This document shows, piece after piece, positions 33,120 to 42,093 of a DNA stretch of 62,927 nucleotides (positions are counted from its first letter, which is position 1; every line of letters begins with the position of its first letter). Location of the stretch: positions 1 to 62,927 of the forward strand of contig JALTZZ010000048.1 in the NCBI GenBank assembly GCA_027051165.1. The letters are read 5' to 3'. The DNA comes from an archaeon. Its GTDB lineage: Archaea > Hydrothermarchaeota > Hydrothermarchaeia > JALTZZ01. The notes beneath the pieces were generated by a model, which saw only the letters and a list, made by a program, of their open reading frames with translations, searched no databases and was not told the DNA's origin. The position numbers and the translations under genes were made by a program.

Positions 33120-34546
33120 TTACTATGTTTTATCTTCCCGTTGCTTGCAAGACTCCTTGCGAAAGCAAGGGGAGATGGATGGAAATTTTTTAACGTGGAA
33201 AAAAGCAAACCAATACATGTGTTCAGAATGCCTAACTATACAACTTAAAGCGATTGTCAGAGGATTACAGAATAACCTTAGGCTACATGTGCTACCACAG
33301 CGCTAAGCTTTGGAATCAAGCTCTTTTTCTGCTTAACAAAAAAGAAGCCAAGCTAAACGTCTATGACCTATACAACAGGCTAAGGAACAGCGTTCACCTA
33401 AGGGCTCTGCAGTCGAGAGTCTCGCAAATAGTCTTGGACAAACTCGTCAGAGCTTACAAGAAGCACTTGGAAGATCAGAGTATTGCAAAGCCTAAGCCAA
33501 GGAGAAAGCATAGAACAGTAGTCTTCGATAAAACTGGATTTAAGAATTTGTGGAAGCAGAATAAGGCTCAGCTTAAGCAGGAGCTTGAGAAAGCACCTAA
33601 AAGAGAAGCACGGCATTGATCTAAGGTTTCTGTGGCTCGAAATCGGCTTGCCACTAAACGAGAAAGCTATCAAAAACGTTCAGATTGCTCCAAAGAGAGA
33701 TGAGTTCGAGCTGCATTTAATCTATAAAGCTGAGATAAATCCTATAGACTTCAACAGGAGCAAGGTAATGACCATAGACCCCGTCTCTTCAAACTTCTTT
33801 GCTATAGTTGTAGAAGGGGTTGAAACGCCTTATATTATAGACGGCAAGGGATTAAAGAGACTGCTTAGAAAGTATTTGAAGAGAATCAAAAAGCTTCAGA
33901 GCCTAAAAGACAACTTAAAGAACAAAGACTTGGCTTTTCACAGCATTGAGAAGAGGATAAAGAAGCTCTGGGTTAAGGTTCACAGACTGCTTAGAAACTT
34001 CGCTCACACAGTTTCAAACCTCGTTTTAGAGCTTGCTTTAAAGCACAACGTCAAGGAGATAAGGATTGCTGATGGCTTTCAGAACAAGAACAAAGAATCA
34101 AACATAAATTCAATAGCAGATCAGATGTTGCACCTATTGCCTCATGGCAAGGCTTTCGAGTATCTTAAATACAAGGCGGAAGAGCTTGGCATATTCGTAG
34201 ATACAATTAGCGAAGATTACAGCTCTGGGGCGGACAGCCTGCTTAATAAGGCTGTTGCTGAAGAAAGCTGCACCCCAGAGCTTAGAGTTAAAAGAGATCT
34301 GTTTAAATCCGTCTTGGGTTTTATAAATGCCGATATCAACGCCTGCAGAAATTTGTTAAAGAAGCTCGGCATATTCGATAGGATAAGCGGTTTAGGTAAG
34401 CCCATAAGGCTTAGGATATTCCACAGGTTTAAAGATAGCTCCGCCTACGGAATAAGTAGGAGTAGGGGTGCGTTTTACCAAGCTGTGGGGATAAGGCTCT
34501 TGCAAGGGCAAAATCCTCACGAAGCCCTTATAAAGGGGCAGTTTAC
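33120..34546 (+). mobile_element. IS605/IS1341-type transposable element carrying a broken tnpB
   Basis: The left edge is TTAC at 33120-33123 followed by CCGTTGCTTGCAAG and a short hairpin (CTCCTTGCGAAAGCAAGGGGAG). The right edge is the GC-rich segment ending AAAGGGGCAGTTTAC at 34546. Both edges recur, with divergence, at 45400-45714 with the tnpB removed, which defines the ends by comparison. TTAC next to the left end is a known target type for IS605-family elements. No TnpA (Y1) transposase is present. The right-end segment corresponds to the omegaRNA region of related elements. Confidence 0.7.
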
Positions 34547-34601
34547 TCTTCCCCAGATAGATGAGGAATCCATCACTGAAGTCAAAAGGGCTAAAGAATA
34601 A
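33195..34601 (+). pseudogene. tnpB: RNA-guided nuclease TnpB, broken by two frameshifts
   Basis: The coding sequence is in three frames. The start region (HVFRMPNYTT) stops at about 33245. The second part runs 33254-33619 (MCYHSAKLWNQALFLLNK). The third overlaps it from 33585 to 34601, and the natural join is KQELRKHLKEKHG. RuvC motifs are weak: the first Asp is in MTIDPVSSNF and the last in NADINACRNLLKK, but the usual glutamate motif reads IRIADGF and the CXXC zinc ribbon is absent. The end runs about 55 bases past the inferred element edge. It is almost certainly inactive as a nuclease. Confidence 0.8.
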
Positions 34602-34710
34602 GCTTGCTGAAGGTGAAATCAAGGGATGCACATCTGTGCTAACCTGAGGTGAAATTGTTTATATTGTAAGAAGGAATTTTGGGAAAGAAGAAAGCTTATC
34701 TGCTGGAAAA

Positions 34711-34911
34711 ATGTTTCTGAGCTTTCCAAACCTAAAAATATACTCTATAGATCTTGATATTATACTTAAAGCTCAGGAAATCGTTGAAAGGTTCAATGTA
34801 AAGCAGAGAGACGCTATCCATGCCTCCTGTGCCCTGAAGTTCTGCAACGGCAGAATTATTAGCAATGATTCAGATTTCGACAAAACAGACGGTATCAAAA
34901 GAATATTTTGA
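34711..34911 (+). pseudogene. vapC: C-terminal fragment of a PIN-domain (VapC-like) toxin
   Basis: The 66 codons contain the second half of a PIN domain: VKQRDAIHASCALKFCNG carries one catalytic acidic residue, and RIISNDSDFDKTDGIKRI the C-terminal pair. The first half with the opening Asp (DTN/DTS type) is missing. It begins about 160 bases after the TnpB element, so the element or its decay probably removed the N-terminus. A complete homologue would have about 130 residues. Confidence 0.6.
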
Positions 34912-35025
34912 GCTTTTACTATAGTATTCCAAGGATAAAGGTTGAATATTTCATTATATCCGTAAAGGAAAAATATACAAGCACACCTTTTAATGTCTCT
35001 TTCGTCATAGATATCAGGTCTTCTT

Positions 35026-35211
35026 TTAAGAATTTTTTGAGAATTCTTCTTCTACTTTTAGTAGTCCGTAAAGCTCTACATCCTCCATGAATTTGTCAAA
35101 GTCATCACTAACTGTGAAGTCTATCACCTTCTCTATTCTGCTTTTTAAAATACTCTCATCTATATTTTCAGGAACTTCAATGGTTATTGTTTTAGGCATA
35201 TCCATTATCAA
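35026..35211 (-). CDS. Small VapB-like antitoxin candidate
   Basis: This is a 61-residue acidic protein, MPKTITIEVPENIDESILKS followed by a helical tail (DDFDKFMEDVELYGLLKVEEEF). The opening beta strand and the helix resemble archaeal antitoxins paired with PIN toxins. It lies on the opposite strand to the PIN fragment at 34711-34911, so they are not one operon. Its own toxin, if there was one, is not visible downstream. Start at 35205 or 35199 is also possible (three early ATG codons). Confidence 0.45.
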   Translation of the reverse strand: MIMDMPKTITIEVPENIDESILKSRIEKVIDFTVSDDFDKFMEDVELYGLLKVEEEFSKNS

Positions 35212-35483
35212 AAAGTTAGCAATCTCACAGCTATGTCTCTTTGAAGTTTGAAGAAAATATTAATATAACTCTCTTACAAGATGAGCGATGCAGGAGGAAT
35301 AATTCCTTCATAAAAACAAATTTAATTCCCTTACACAATACTCTATATGGTTAACAAAATTTTTTCACTAATTTAGCATTTAAAACTAATCTTTTTTAAA
35401 ATTTTTAGCTTGAAATTTTCTTTTTAATTTTTGACAGAAATGATGTTACGGACTAAATACATGCCTCCTGTAGGGAGTTATAC

Positions 35484-35490
35484 TTATATA
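35484..35490 (+). promoter_or_regulatory. TATA box of purC
   Basis: TTATATA lies 50 bases upstream of the TTG start chosen for purC, placing the transcript start near 35513. An ATG at 35504 would lie before that point, which supports the TTG start. The rest of the gap from 35212 to 35483 is A+T-rich with no gene that I can support. Confidence 0.5.
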
Positions 35491-35539
35491 GGTTGAAAAT
35501 CTAATGAAGTATTCAAGCAAGCATATAGGAGGTAAATAC

Positions 35540-36229
35540 TTGAAGCTGTTATACAAGGGAAAAGCTAAAAACGTTTACGAAATAGATGAAGAAACTGTTC
35601 TTATAGAGTTTAGAGACGATATAACTGCAATGGATGGAAAGAAGAAAAGCGAGCTTAAAGGAAAGGGAGAGCTAAACGCAAAGATATCTGCAAAGCTCTT
35701 TGAAGTGATCGAAAAAAGAGGCATAGAAACGCACTATATAAAATTCGAGGAGCCAAACAAGATATATGCAAAGAAGGTTGAGATAGTGCCTGTTGAGGTT
35801 ATATGCAGAAACATCGCTACAGGAAGCTTGGTGAGGAGGTATCCGTTTAAAGATGGAACAGAGCTTAAGAAGCCAATAGTTGAGTTCTGCCTTAAGAGCG
35901 ATGAGTTCCACGATCCAATGATAAACGAAGACATTGCGGAAGCTCTCGGAATAGCTAACGGAGAAGAGCTTAAAAAGATGAAGGAAATTACGCTAAAAGT
36001 TAACGATGTTCTCAAGAGATTCCTTATAGAGAGAGGTATTATACTTGTTGATTTTAAACTTGAATTTGGCAGGTTTAACAACAAGCTCTTGGTTGCAGAT
36101 GAGATAAGTCCAGATACTTGTAGATTCTGGGATGCAGAAACCAGAGAAGTTATGGATAAAGACAGATTTAGAAAAGATATGGGAAGTGTTTTAGAATATT
36201 ATAAAGAGGTTGCAAGAAGAGTTCTCTAA
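35540..36229 (+). CDS. purC: SAICAR synthetase, PurC
   Basis: PurC joins CAIR with aspartate using ATP, in purine synthesis. The opening LKLLYKGKAKNVYE, the motif VEVICRNIATGSLVRRY and the C-terminal LVDFKLEFGR and ADEISPDTCRFWD are classic. I place the start at the TTG at 35540: AGGAGG (35527-35532) is at ideal distance, homologues begin M-K-L-L-Y-K-G-K, and the TATA box at 35484 puts the ATG at 35504 upstream of transcription. Length is then 229. The radical SAM gene follows closely. Confidence 0.95.
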   Translation: MKLLYKGKAKNVYEIDEETVLIEFRDDITAMDGKKKSELKGKGELNAKISAKLFEVIEKRGIETHYIKFEEPNKIYAKKVEIVPVEVICRNIATGSLVRRYPFKDGTELKKPIVEFCLKSDEFHDPMINEDIAEALGIANGEELKKMKEITLKVNDVLKRFLIERGIILVDFKLEFGRFNNKLLVADEISPDTCRFWDAETREVMDKDRFRKDMGSVLEYYKEVARRVL

Positions 36230-36239
36230 GGATGATAAA

Positions 36240-38024
36240 ATGGTAGAAGAAAAGACTCATTTAGATGTTCTAATAGAGCAGGCAAAGGAGGAGAGTTTAA
36301 AAGATAGATTCCTAAAAAATAAAATTGTTTTTTTAATAGACAGGCTTGCAAAAATACAGGAAGATATTGATAAAAAGAACATAGATCAAAACTACGGATA
36401 CCTTGCAATGCTTCTCTATATATTCAGATATATAAAAAAAGAGGTTGGAAAAGATTTAGCAGATAATGTCTTCAAGGCACTGTCCTTTACAAACTGGAAC
36501 TTCGATGTTTATAAAGATCTGTTAAATGCTGAGGATGAGGAAAAAGAAATTGATATTCTTGCTGAAAAATTTATAAAAGAAGAAAATTTTAAAATTGAAA
36601 AAGAGGTTTTAAAGAGCATTATTAGAGATACATGGAGAGATTTGTTATTAGAGAGAGACTTTGAGTTTGATAAAGAGGTTGAAAAAATAAGAAGCTATAA
36701 GAAAAAGCTTTACATGCTTCTAAATTCTGATGTAGAAAAGGAAAGAAGAAAAATAGTAGAATTCCTAAAAGAGAAAAAAGCTTTTAAAGTTGATCTGAGG
36801 CTAATGAACATAGGCATTGTTCCAACCGAAAGGTGCGTAAACAACTGCAGATTCTGCTTGGTTGATTGGAAGCCGAGCTTAGAAGAAAGAGGCGTTGATC
36901 TTACAGATGAAGATTTTAAAAGAATAGCAGACGAGGTTATAAAATTCGCTGGCAAGCACGGACTTATAGTAACTGTCACCGGTGGAGAACCGTTTTTAGC
37001 TCTGGATAGAGTGCTCTATATATTAAAAAAGGCAAAAACAAGGGTAGATATTACAACAAGTGCGTTTTGGGCAGAAACCAAAGAAAAAGCAAGCGAGATT
37101 ATATCAAGGCTTATAAAAGCTGCGAAAAAGAATAAGAATCCTAAGTTCTGGTTTACGCTTCAGCTAAGCTTAGATGCGTTTCATCAAGAAGTTTACAGAA
37201 GAAACGGTGAATTTAAGGAGAACGTTCCGCTAAAGAACATTGCAAACATTATAGAGCTTTCTCAGAAGAAATTCAAGGAGCTTGAAGTTGTTTTACTGAC
37301 AAAATATACAAGATACCAAGATCCAATAGTTTATTTAATTAAGGAGCTTGAAAAGAGGGGATTTAAGCCCAAAATAACGAGGAAGATATATGATAAAAAT
37401 TTCAAAATAAGCATATATGAAAAAGGAGAATACAAGCACTATCCAGCTTTAATGAAAGCATACATGAGCCTCGGATATGGTAAAGAGATCCTTATTTTCT
37501 ATACAGCTGTCGAGAGCATAGGCAAAGCCTCTATAATGCACGAATTTGAGTTTCCATACTTCAGAAAAAGAGTTAAAGACTTCTTTGAAGGAAAAAATCC
37601 AGAAAAACTTCCAGTAATAGGTTTTGAGGTAAGCGATGATGGAAACGTATATCCGGGAGCGCATGCAATTTTTACATACAGCATAGGAAACGTCTTGAAG
37701 AGCAGTCTTGATGATATATTTGAGTTTGCATGCTACGATCCCCTTATAATCTTTTTATCGCTTGATCCGAAAAAAATAGTTGATATTGCCGTTGAAGTGG
37801 AAAAGGGACTCGAAGTTTTAAAAGAAAAAGCTTCATCTCCTTTTGTAGCCGTCTATAAGATTCTTGAGAGACCCTCAATGAGGCTGTATATAACGAAGAA
37901 GCTTATAGAAACTATGTATCCGAGGAATGTTGTTGAAGAATTGAAAAATAACTTCAACTTCAAAGATATAAAAAAGGAATACTACAAAAATAAGGAAGAG
38001 GAAGATGTTTTTATCTATTCATAA
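36240..38024 (+). CDS. Radical SAM protein of unknown function
   Basis: This is a 594-residue protein. The first 190 or so residues are helical and charged, unlike standard radical SAM enzymes. The cluster motif TERCVNNCRFC lies at about residue 196-206, followed by the SAM-binding TGGEPFLA. There is no CX2C-rich SPASM tail and the C-terminus is again helical. The start at 36240 has GGATGAT before it. I do not recognise a named pathway. Its 10-base distance from purC suggests co-transcription without telling what it does. Confidence 0.72.
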   Translation: MVEEKTHLDVLIEQAKEESLKDRFLKNKIVFLIDRLAKIQEDIDKKNIDQNYGYLAMLLYIFRYIKKEVGKDLADNVFKALSFTNWNFDVYKDLLNAEDEEKEIDILAEKFIKEENFKIEKEVLKSIIRDTWRDLLLERDFEFDKEVEKIRSYKKKLYMLLNSDVEKERRKIVEFLKEKKAFKVDLRLMNIGIVPTERCVNNCRFCLVDWKPSLEERGVDLTDEDFKRIADEVIKFAGKHGLIVTVTGGEPFLALDRVLYILKKAKTRVDITTSAFWAETKEKASEIISRLIKAAKKNKNPKFWFTLQLSLDAFHQEVYRRNGEFKENVPLKNIANIIELSQKKFKELEVVLLTKYTRYQDPIVYLIKELEKRGFKPKITRKIYDKNFKISIYEKGEYKHYPALMKAYMSLGYGKEILIFYTAVESIGKASIMHEFEFPYFRKRVKDFFEGKNPEKLPVIGFEVSDDGNVYPGAHAIFTYSIGNVLKSSLDDIFEFACYDPLIIFLSLDPKKIVDIAVEVEKGLEVLKEKASSPFVAVYKILERPSMRLYITKKLIETMYPRNVVEELKNNFNFKDIKKEYYKNKEEEDVFIYS

Positions 38025-38032
38025 AGCCAGCA

Positions 38033-38878
38033 TTACAGAGAGCAGTATGTTACCAGGCATATTGGAATTTCCTCTATATTTTTAACTATACTCTCGCTTA
38101 TGCTTCCGAGAAGTGTTTTCTTTAACGACGGGCATCTCCTTCCGATAACTATTAAATCGTAATCACCGGTTAATGCTTCTTTAATAATTTCCTTAGAAAC
38201 CTCTCCCCTTCTCACTATATGCTCGGAATCTATGTATTTATCTATGCCTTTAAAAACATCTTTATTCTCGCCAACGTAGAGAAGTGTTGTTTTTGAACCA
38301 AAGGCTTCTGCAACTAAATTTGCAACCTTAACAGCTTCAAGAGAGTGCTTCGTTCCATTAAAGGGGACGAGTATATTTTTAACTCCTCCGCTTTCAATCC
38401 CCCTGTATCCAAAAACAAATATTGGGATACTGTAGCACTTTTTAACAACTTTTTCTGTTGTTTTTGCAATTTTTCCCTCATCTCTCCCTCTTTTTATGAA
38501 CATACATGAATATCTTCCTCCTTTAGCTTCTTTAACAATTTCCTCTGATGGATATCCTTCTCTAACCTTTATTTCTATTCTATCTCTTGGAATGCCGAAT
38601 TCCTTTAAAATTTCTATAGCACTGTTAAACATCGGTTTTACTCTTGTATTGTAGTAGCTTTCCTTTATTTTTTTAAAAACATCACCGTTCATATGCTTCT
38701 CCAAGCTTATAAATGTCGGAATATTTCTGGAGTATTTTGCTAAATAGCTCAATTTTATTGTATGAAGCAGTGTTATTTCTGAATTAAATTTTGAAGCAAA
38801 AACAGCCAAATATTTTAGCATGTCTACAGTTTCTTCAGAATAGTCTATCGGAACCAAGAGGTTTTTAAACACTTTCAT
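38033..38878 (-). CDS. Tandem universal stress protein
   Basis: Two Usp domains occur in one 281-residue chain: KNLLVPIDYSEETVDML at the start and KNILVPFNGTKHSLEAV at about residue 165. The second ends with VIGRRCPSLKKTLLGSISESIV, which fits the ATP-binding pattern G-2X-G-9X-G(S/T) loosely. The first half lacks a clear version, so it is probably the non-binding one. It is divergent from the ion permease gene 140 bases away and convergent with the radical SAM gene. Confidence 0.85.
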   Translation of the reverse strand: MKVFKNLLVPIDYSEETVDMLKYLAVFASKFNSEITLLHTIKLSYLAKYSRNIPTFISLEKHMNGDVFKKIKESYYNTRVKPMFNSAIEILKEFGIPRDRIEIKVREGYPSEEIVKEAKGGRYSCMFIKRGRDEGKIAKTTEKVVKKCYSIPIFVFGYRGIESGGVKNILVPFNGTKHSLEAVKVANLVAEAFGSKTTLLYVGENKDVFKGIDKYIDSEHIVRRGEVSKEIIKEALTGDYDLIVIGRRCPSLKKTLLGSISESIVKNIEEIPICLVTYCSL

Positions 38879-39020
38879 GATGAATATCTAATAATTTAAC
38901 TAATAAAAATCTTTCTGCAATTGTTAATTCGTCATGATTTTCAATGGTATTTTCAGAAATATTTGAAGTGGATAACGCCTGAAAAAAAATGTTAACATGA
39001 AAACTTGATGGAGGAATTTT

Positions 39021-40328
39021 ATGGAATATGCACAGGTAAACACTACGGTTCAGCTTGTAGTATTGGCTATATTCATAGGAACCTATATATTAATCTTTAC
39101 GGAAAAAATGCATAGAACAACAGCATCATTACTTGGAGCAGTATTAATGATGCTTGTTGGAAAGTATTTCGGTATTTTAACACCTGAAGATATTATTCAT
39201 ATGATAGAATTTGAAGTAATATTTTTGCTTGCTGGGATGATGATGATAGTTGCAGTTTTAATGCCCACAGGTTTTTTTGAATTTTTAGCGATAAAATCTG
39301 TTAAGCTGGCTAAGGGGAATCCGTGGAAAATGATGATAATTCTTGGAATTGTAACAGCGGTTTTATCAATGTTTGTAGACAATGTCACAACAGTGCTTTT
39401 GATGGTTCCTATAACCGTTATGGTTGCCAATACCTTAAGGATTAGTGCTGTTCCTTTGCTCCTTGTTGAAGCTCTACTTTCTAATGTAGGTGGTGTTGGA
39501 ACGCTCGTAGGTGACCCCCCAAATGTCATGATTGCTGCTGCTACAGGATTTACTTTTATGGATTTTATAGTTCATTTAATGCCCATAGTAATTGTGGCAC
39601 TGTTTTTTTCCCTATATACTTTAAAATATCTCTATAGGGATTACATAAGTAGGATACCCGAGAATGTGGAAGATGTCATGAAAATTAATGAATATGAAAT
39701 GATAAAAGATCCAAAAACAATGAAAAGAACCGTTGCAATATTATTATTTACAATCTTCTTATTTATAATTCATCATAAGATAGGCTTAGAGCCTTTTGAG
39801 GTTGCAATGCTTGGTGGTATTCTTGCTATAGTTGTTAATAGAGCAGATCCACATAAGGTTCTTCTGGAGATTGAATGGTCCACATTATTCTTCTTTGCAG
39901 GACTCTTTATAGTTGTTGGCACTGTTGATAAGGTAGGCATATTAGCAATGATTGCAGAGGAGATAACAAGCTTCGTGCATGGAAATTATATTCTTGCAAC
40001 AATATTAATTTTATGGATATCTGCTATAGCATCTGCCATTGTTGACAATATACCATTTACAGCTGCAATGATACCAGTTGTAAAGCATATGGGCGAACTG
40101 GGAGTAGATGTCAATCCAATATGGTGGGCATTAGCAATTGGTGCTGGTTTTGGTGGCAATGGCACACCTATAGGTTCGAGTGCAGGTGTAATTGTTATTG
40201 GTCTAAGTGAGAAGTATGGTCACCCTATAACATTTAGAGAATGGCTACATAAAGGCACGCCAGTAATGATAGTGAGCTGTATTATAGGTTCTATAGCATT
40301 ATTGTTATTTACAGAATATTTCTATTGA
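39021..40328 (+). CDS. ArsB/NhaD-type ion permease (IT superfamily)
   Basis: This is a 435-residue membrane protein with about 11 helices in two repeated halves. The first half has MFVDNVTTVLLMVPIT and GGVGTLVGDPPNVMIA; the second has AIVDNIPFTAAMIPV and GGNGTPIGSSAGVIV. These DN-T and G-PPN/G-P-GSSA pairs are the signatures of the ArsB/NhaD/P-protein families. Substrate could be Na+/H+, arsenite or an organic anion. GGAGG precedes the ATG. Its end is 10 bases from the convergent histidine kinase gene. Confidence 0.85.
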   Translation: MEYAQVNTTVQLVVLAIFIGTYILIFTEKMHRTTASLLGAVLMMLVGKYFGILTPEDIIHMIEFEVIFLLAGMMMIVAVLMPTGFFEFLAIKSVKLAKGNPWKMMIILGIVTAVLSMFVDNVTTVLLMVPITVMVANTLRISAVPLLLVEALLSNVGGVGTLVGDPPNVMIAAATGFTFMDFIVHLMPIVIVALFFSLYTLKYLYRDYISRIPENVEDVMKINEYEMIKDPKTMKRTVAILLFTIFLFIIHHKIGLEPFEVAMLGGILAIVVNRADPHKVLLEIEWSTLFFFAGLFIVVGTVDKVGILAMIAEEITSFVHGNYILATILILWISAIASAIVDNIPFTAAMIPVVKHMGELGVDVNPIWWALAIGAGFGGNGTPIGSSAGVIVIGLSEKYGHPITFREWLHKGTPVMIVSCIIGSIALLLFTEYFY

Positions 40329-40338
40329 ACATGGTAAG

Positions 40339-41343
40339 TTACAGCTTTCTTTTAATTTTTTCTCTCGCAACCGGTAGAAGAACTGTAACTTTTGTTCCCT
40401 TATTTACTTCGCTTTCAATCTCGATTTTTCCTTTATGCATATCAACAATTATCTTTGAGATGTAGAGCCCCATGCCAACTCCAGGGAACCTTCTCGTTGT
40501 CTTGCTTTCAACTTGATATAGCGGATCAAATATGTATTTAAGCTTTTCTTTCGGAATTCCTATGCCAGTATCCTCTATTATTACTTCGATATATCCGTTT
40601 TCAAGAATCCTCCTTCCCAAATGCCTGTGCTTAACTTTTATATAAACCTTTCCGCCTTCTTTATTGAATTTTATTGCATTTGAAAGGATTGATGTAAAAA
40701 GGAACACAAGTTTACTTTTATCTCCCTCTATATTTGGTAAATTTTCCTCAAAATTTTTATGTATCTCTATTTTCTTGTTCAAACTCAAAATACTAACGTT
40801 TTTTAAAGATTCTTCAATGATATCAACTATATTAACATGTTCTTTTACTAAACCTATAATATTTCTCTTACTTGCTTCAACAAGGCTTTTTGCTGTATTT
40901 TCAAGTCTTGCAATGTTTGATTTCATTTTCTCTAAGACTAAGGGATCAACAGTTCTTTCATCGAGAAGTTCGCTCACAAGCATCTTTAAAACGGCAATCG
41001 GTGTTAGAAGTTCATGCGAGACGTTTGATAGAATATTATCTTTACGCTTAAGAATCTCTTCGATTTCATCTCCAAGATCTCTAACTAATATAAGCTTTTT
41101 ATCTTCAAAAGGTATCGTTATAAATTCTTCATCAACAAAGATTAAGCTTAGTGCTTTGTCTTCATATTTAAAATTAAAAATTGGACACTCAGTTCTGCAT
41201 TCGTGTTTATCTTCTTTACATTTTAGTTTTGATCGTATAACGTTTTCATTTCCAAATACAACATCCATATCGCAGTTCTCATCGATGAACACTATAGAAA
41301 GAATGTCGCAGAGAGATTTTGAGAAAGCTTTGAAGTATTTCAT
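40339..41343 (-). CDS. Soluble sensor histidine kinase with a cysteine-rich N-terminal domain
   Basis: This is a 334-residue kinase with no membrane helix. The phosphoacceptor His110 is in NVSHELLTP. The catalytic domain has the N box LSNAIKFNKEGG, G1 EDTGIGIP and G2 PGVGMGLYISK. The first 90 residues are a sensor with Cys12, Cys24, Cys42, Cys49 and Cys53; the last three sit in KCKEDKHECRTECPIF, a likely metal or redox site. No response regulator gene is nearby. It could sense metal, arsenic or redox state inside the cell (inference). Confidence 0.85.
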   Translation of the reverse strand: MKYFKAFSKSLCDILSIVFIDENCDMDVVFGNENVIRSKLKCKEDKHECRTECPIFNFKYEDKALSLIFVDEEFITIPFEDKKLILVRDLGDEIEEILKRKDNILSNVSHELLTPIAVLKMLVSELLDERTVDPLVLEKMKSNIARLENTAKSLVEASKRNIIGLVKEHVNIVDIIEESLKNVSILSLNKKIEIHKNFEENLPNIEGDKSKLVFLFTSILSNAIKFNKEGGKVYIKVKHRHLGRRILENGYIEVIIEDTGIGIPKEKLKYIFDPLYQVESKTTRRFPGVGMGLYISKIIVDMHKGKIEIESEVNKGTKVTVLLPVAREKIKRKL

Positions 41344-41424
41344 ATCGTAATATTTTCTTTGTGTGTATATAAAGGTTTTATGTTTCGAAAGAATACAACT
41401 TTTAATATATATGTAATTAATAAA

Positions 41425-42093
41425 TTATTCTTTAATTATTATACCATCTCTTATTTTTAACTGTCTCTTCGCTCTCTTCCCTATTTCTGGGTCGTGAGTA
41501 ACAATTACTAATGTTTTTCCTTCTTCTTTATTTAATTTCTCAAGAATTTCGATAATTTTTCTTCCTGTTTTTGTATCAAGGTTTCCGGTTGGTTCATCTG
41601 CAAGTATAACTTCTGGATTGTTAGCAAGAGCTCTCGCAATCGCAACTCTCTGTTGCTCTCCACCACTAAGCTCCCTTGGCTTGTGGTGCTCCCTACCTTC
41701 TAAGCCAACCATTCTTAGAAGTTCTTTCGCTCTTTTAATTCTCTTTCTTCTATTAACGCCAGCAAACCACATCGGCAGTGCTACATTTTCAAGAGCAGTT
41801 AAGGTTGGTATTAGGTTGAACTGCTGGAAGACAAATCCTATTTTTTTAAGTCTTATCTTAGCAAGTTCTCTATCACTTAGTCTGCTTATATCTCTGCCAT
41901 CTATGTAAACCCTTCCTTTTGTTGGTCTGTCTAAGCCACCAATTATGTTCATTAAAGTGCTTTTTCCGCTACCACTTGGACCCATAATTGATATATAATC
42001 TCCACTCTCTATTTTGAGGTTTATACCTCTAAGAGCAACAACCTTTGCTTTGCCAAGCTTGTATATCTTGTGAACGTTTTCAAGCTTTATCAT
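41425..42093 (-). CDS. ABC transporter ATPase, LolD/MacB type
   Basis: This is a 222-residue ATPase with Walker A GPSGSGKST, Q-loop FVFQQFNLI, signature LSGGEQQRVAIARAL and Walker B VILADEPTGNLD. Family members drive FtsX/MacB-type permeases for lipoproteins, peptides or cell-envelope work. It starts in an ATGA overlap with the CARDB gene. No FtsX-like permease lies downstream in the same operon (a histidine kinase follows), so the membrane subunit must be elsewhere or has been lost. Confidence 0.92.
   Translation of the reverse strand: MIKLENVHKIYKLGKAKVVALRGINLKIESGDYISIMGPSGSGKSTLMNIIGGLDRPTKGRVYIDGRDISRLSDRELAKIRLKKIGFVFQQFNLIPTLTALENVALPMWFAGVNRRKRIKRAKELLRMVGLEGREHHKPRELSGGEQQRVAIARALANNPEVILADEPTGNLDTKTGRKIIEILEKLNKEEGKTLVIVTHDPEIGKRAKRQLKIRDGIIIKE

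Noticed and set aside
33254-34601. Programmed ribosomal frameshift in tnpB
   Set aside because: Two separate frame changes plus missing catalytic and zinc-binding residues point to decay; no slippery site with a hairpin is evident at the 33585-33619 overlap.
34908-35090. Plus-strand 60-residue open frame after the PIN fragment
   Set aside because: No protein-like character or family; it overlaps the antitoxin-like gene on the other strand, which has a better sequence.
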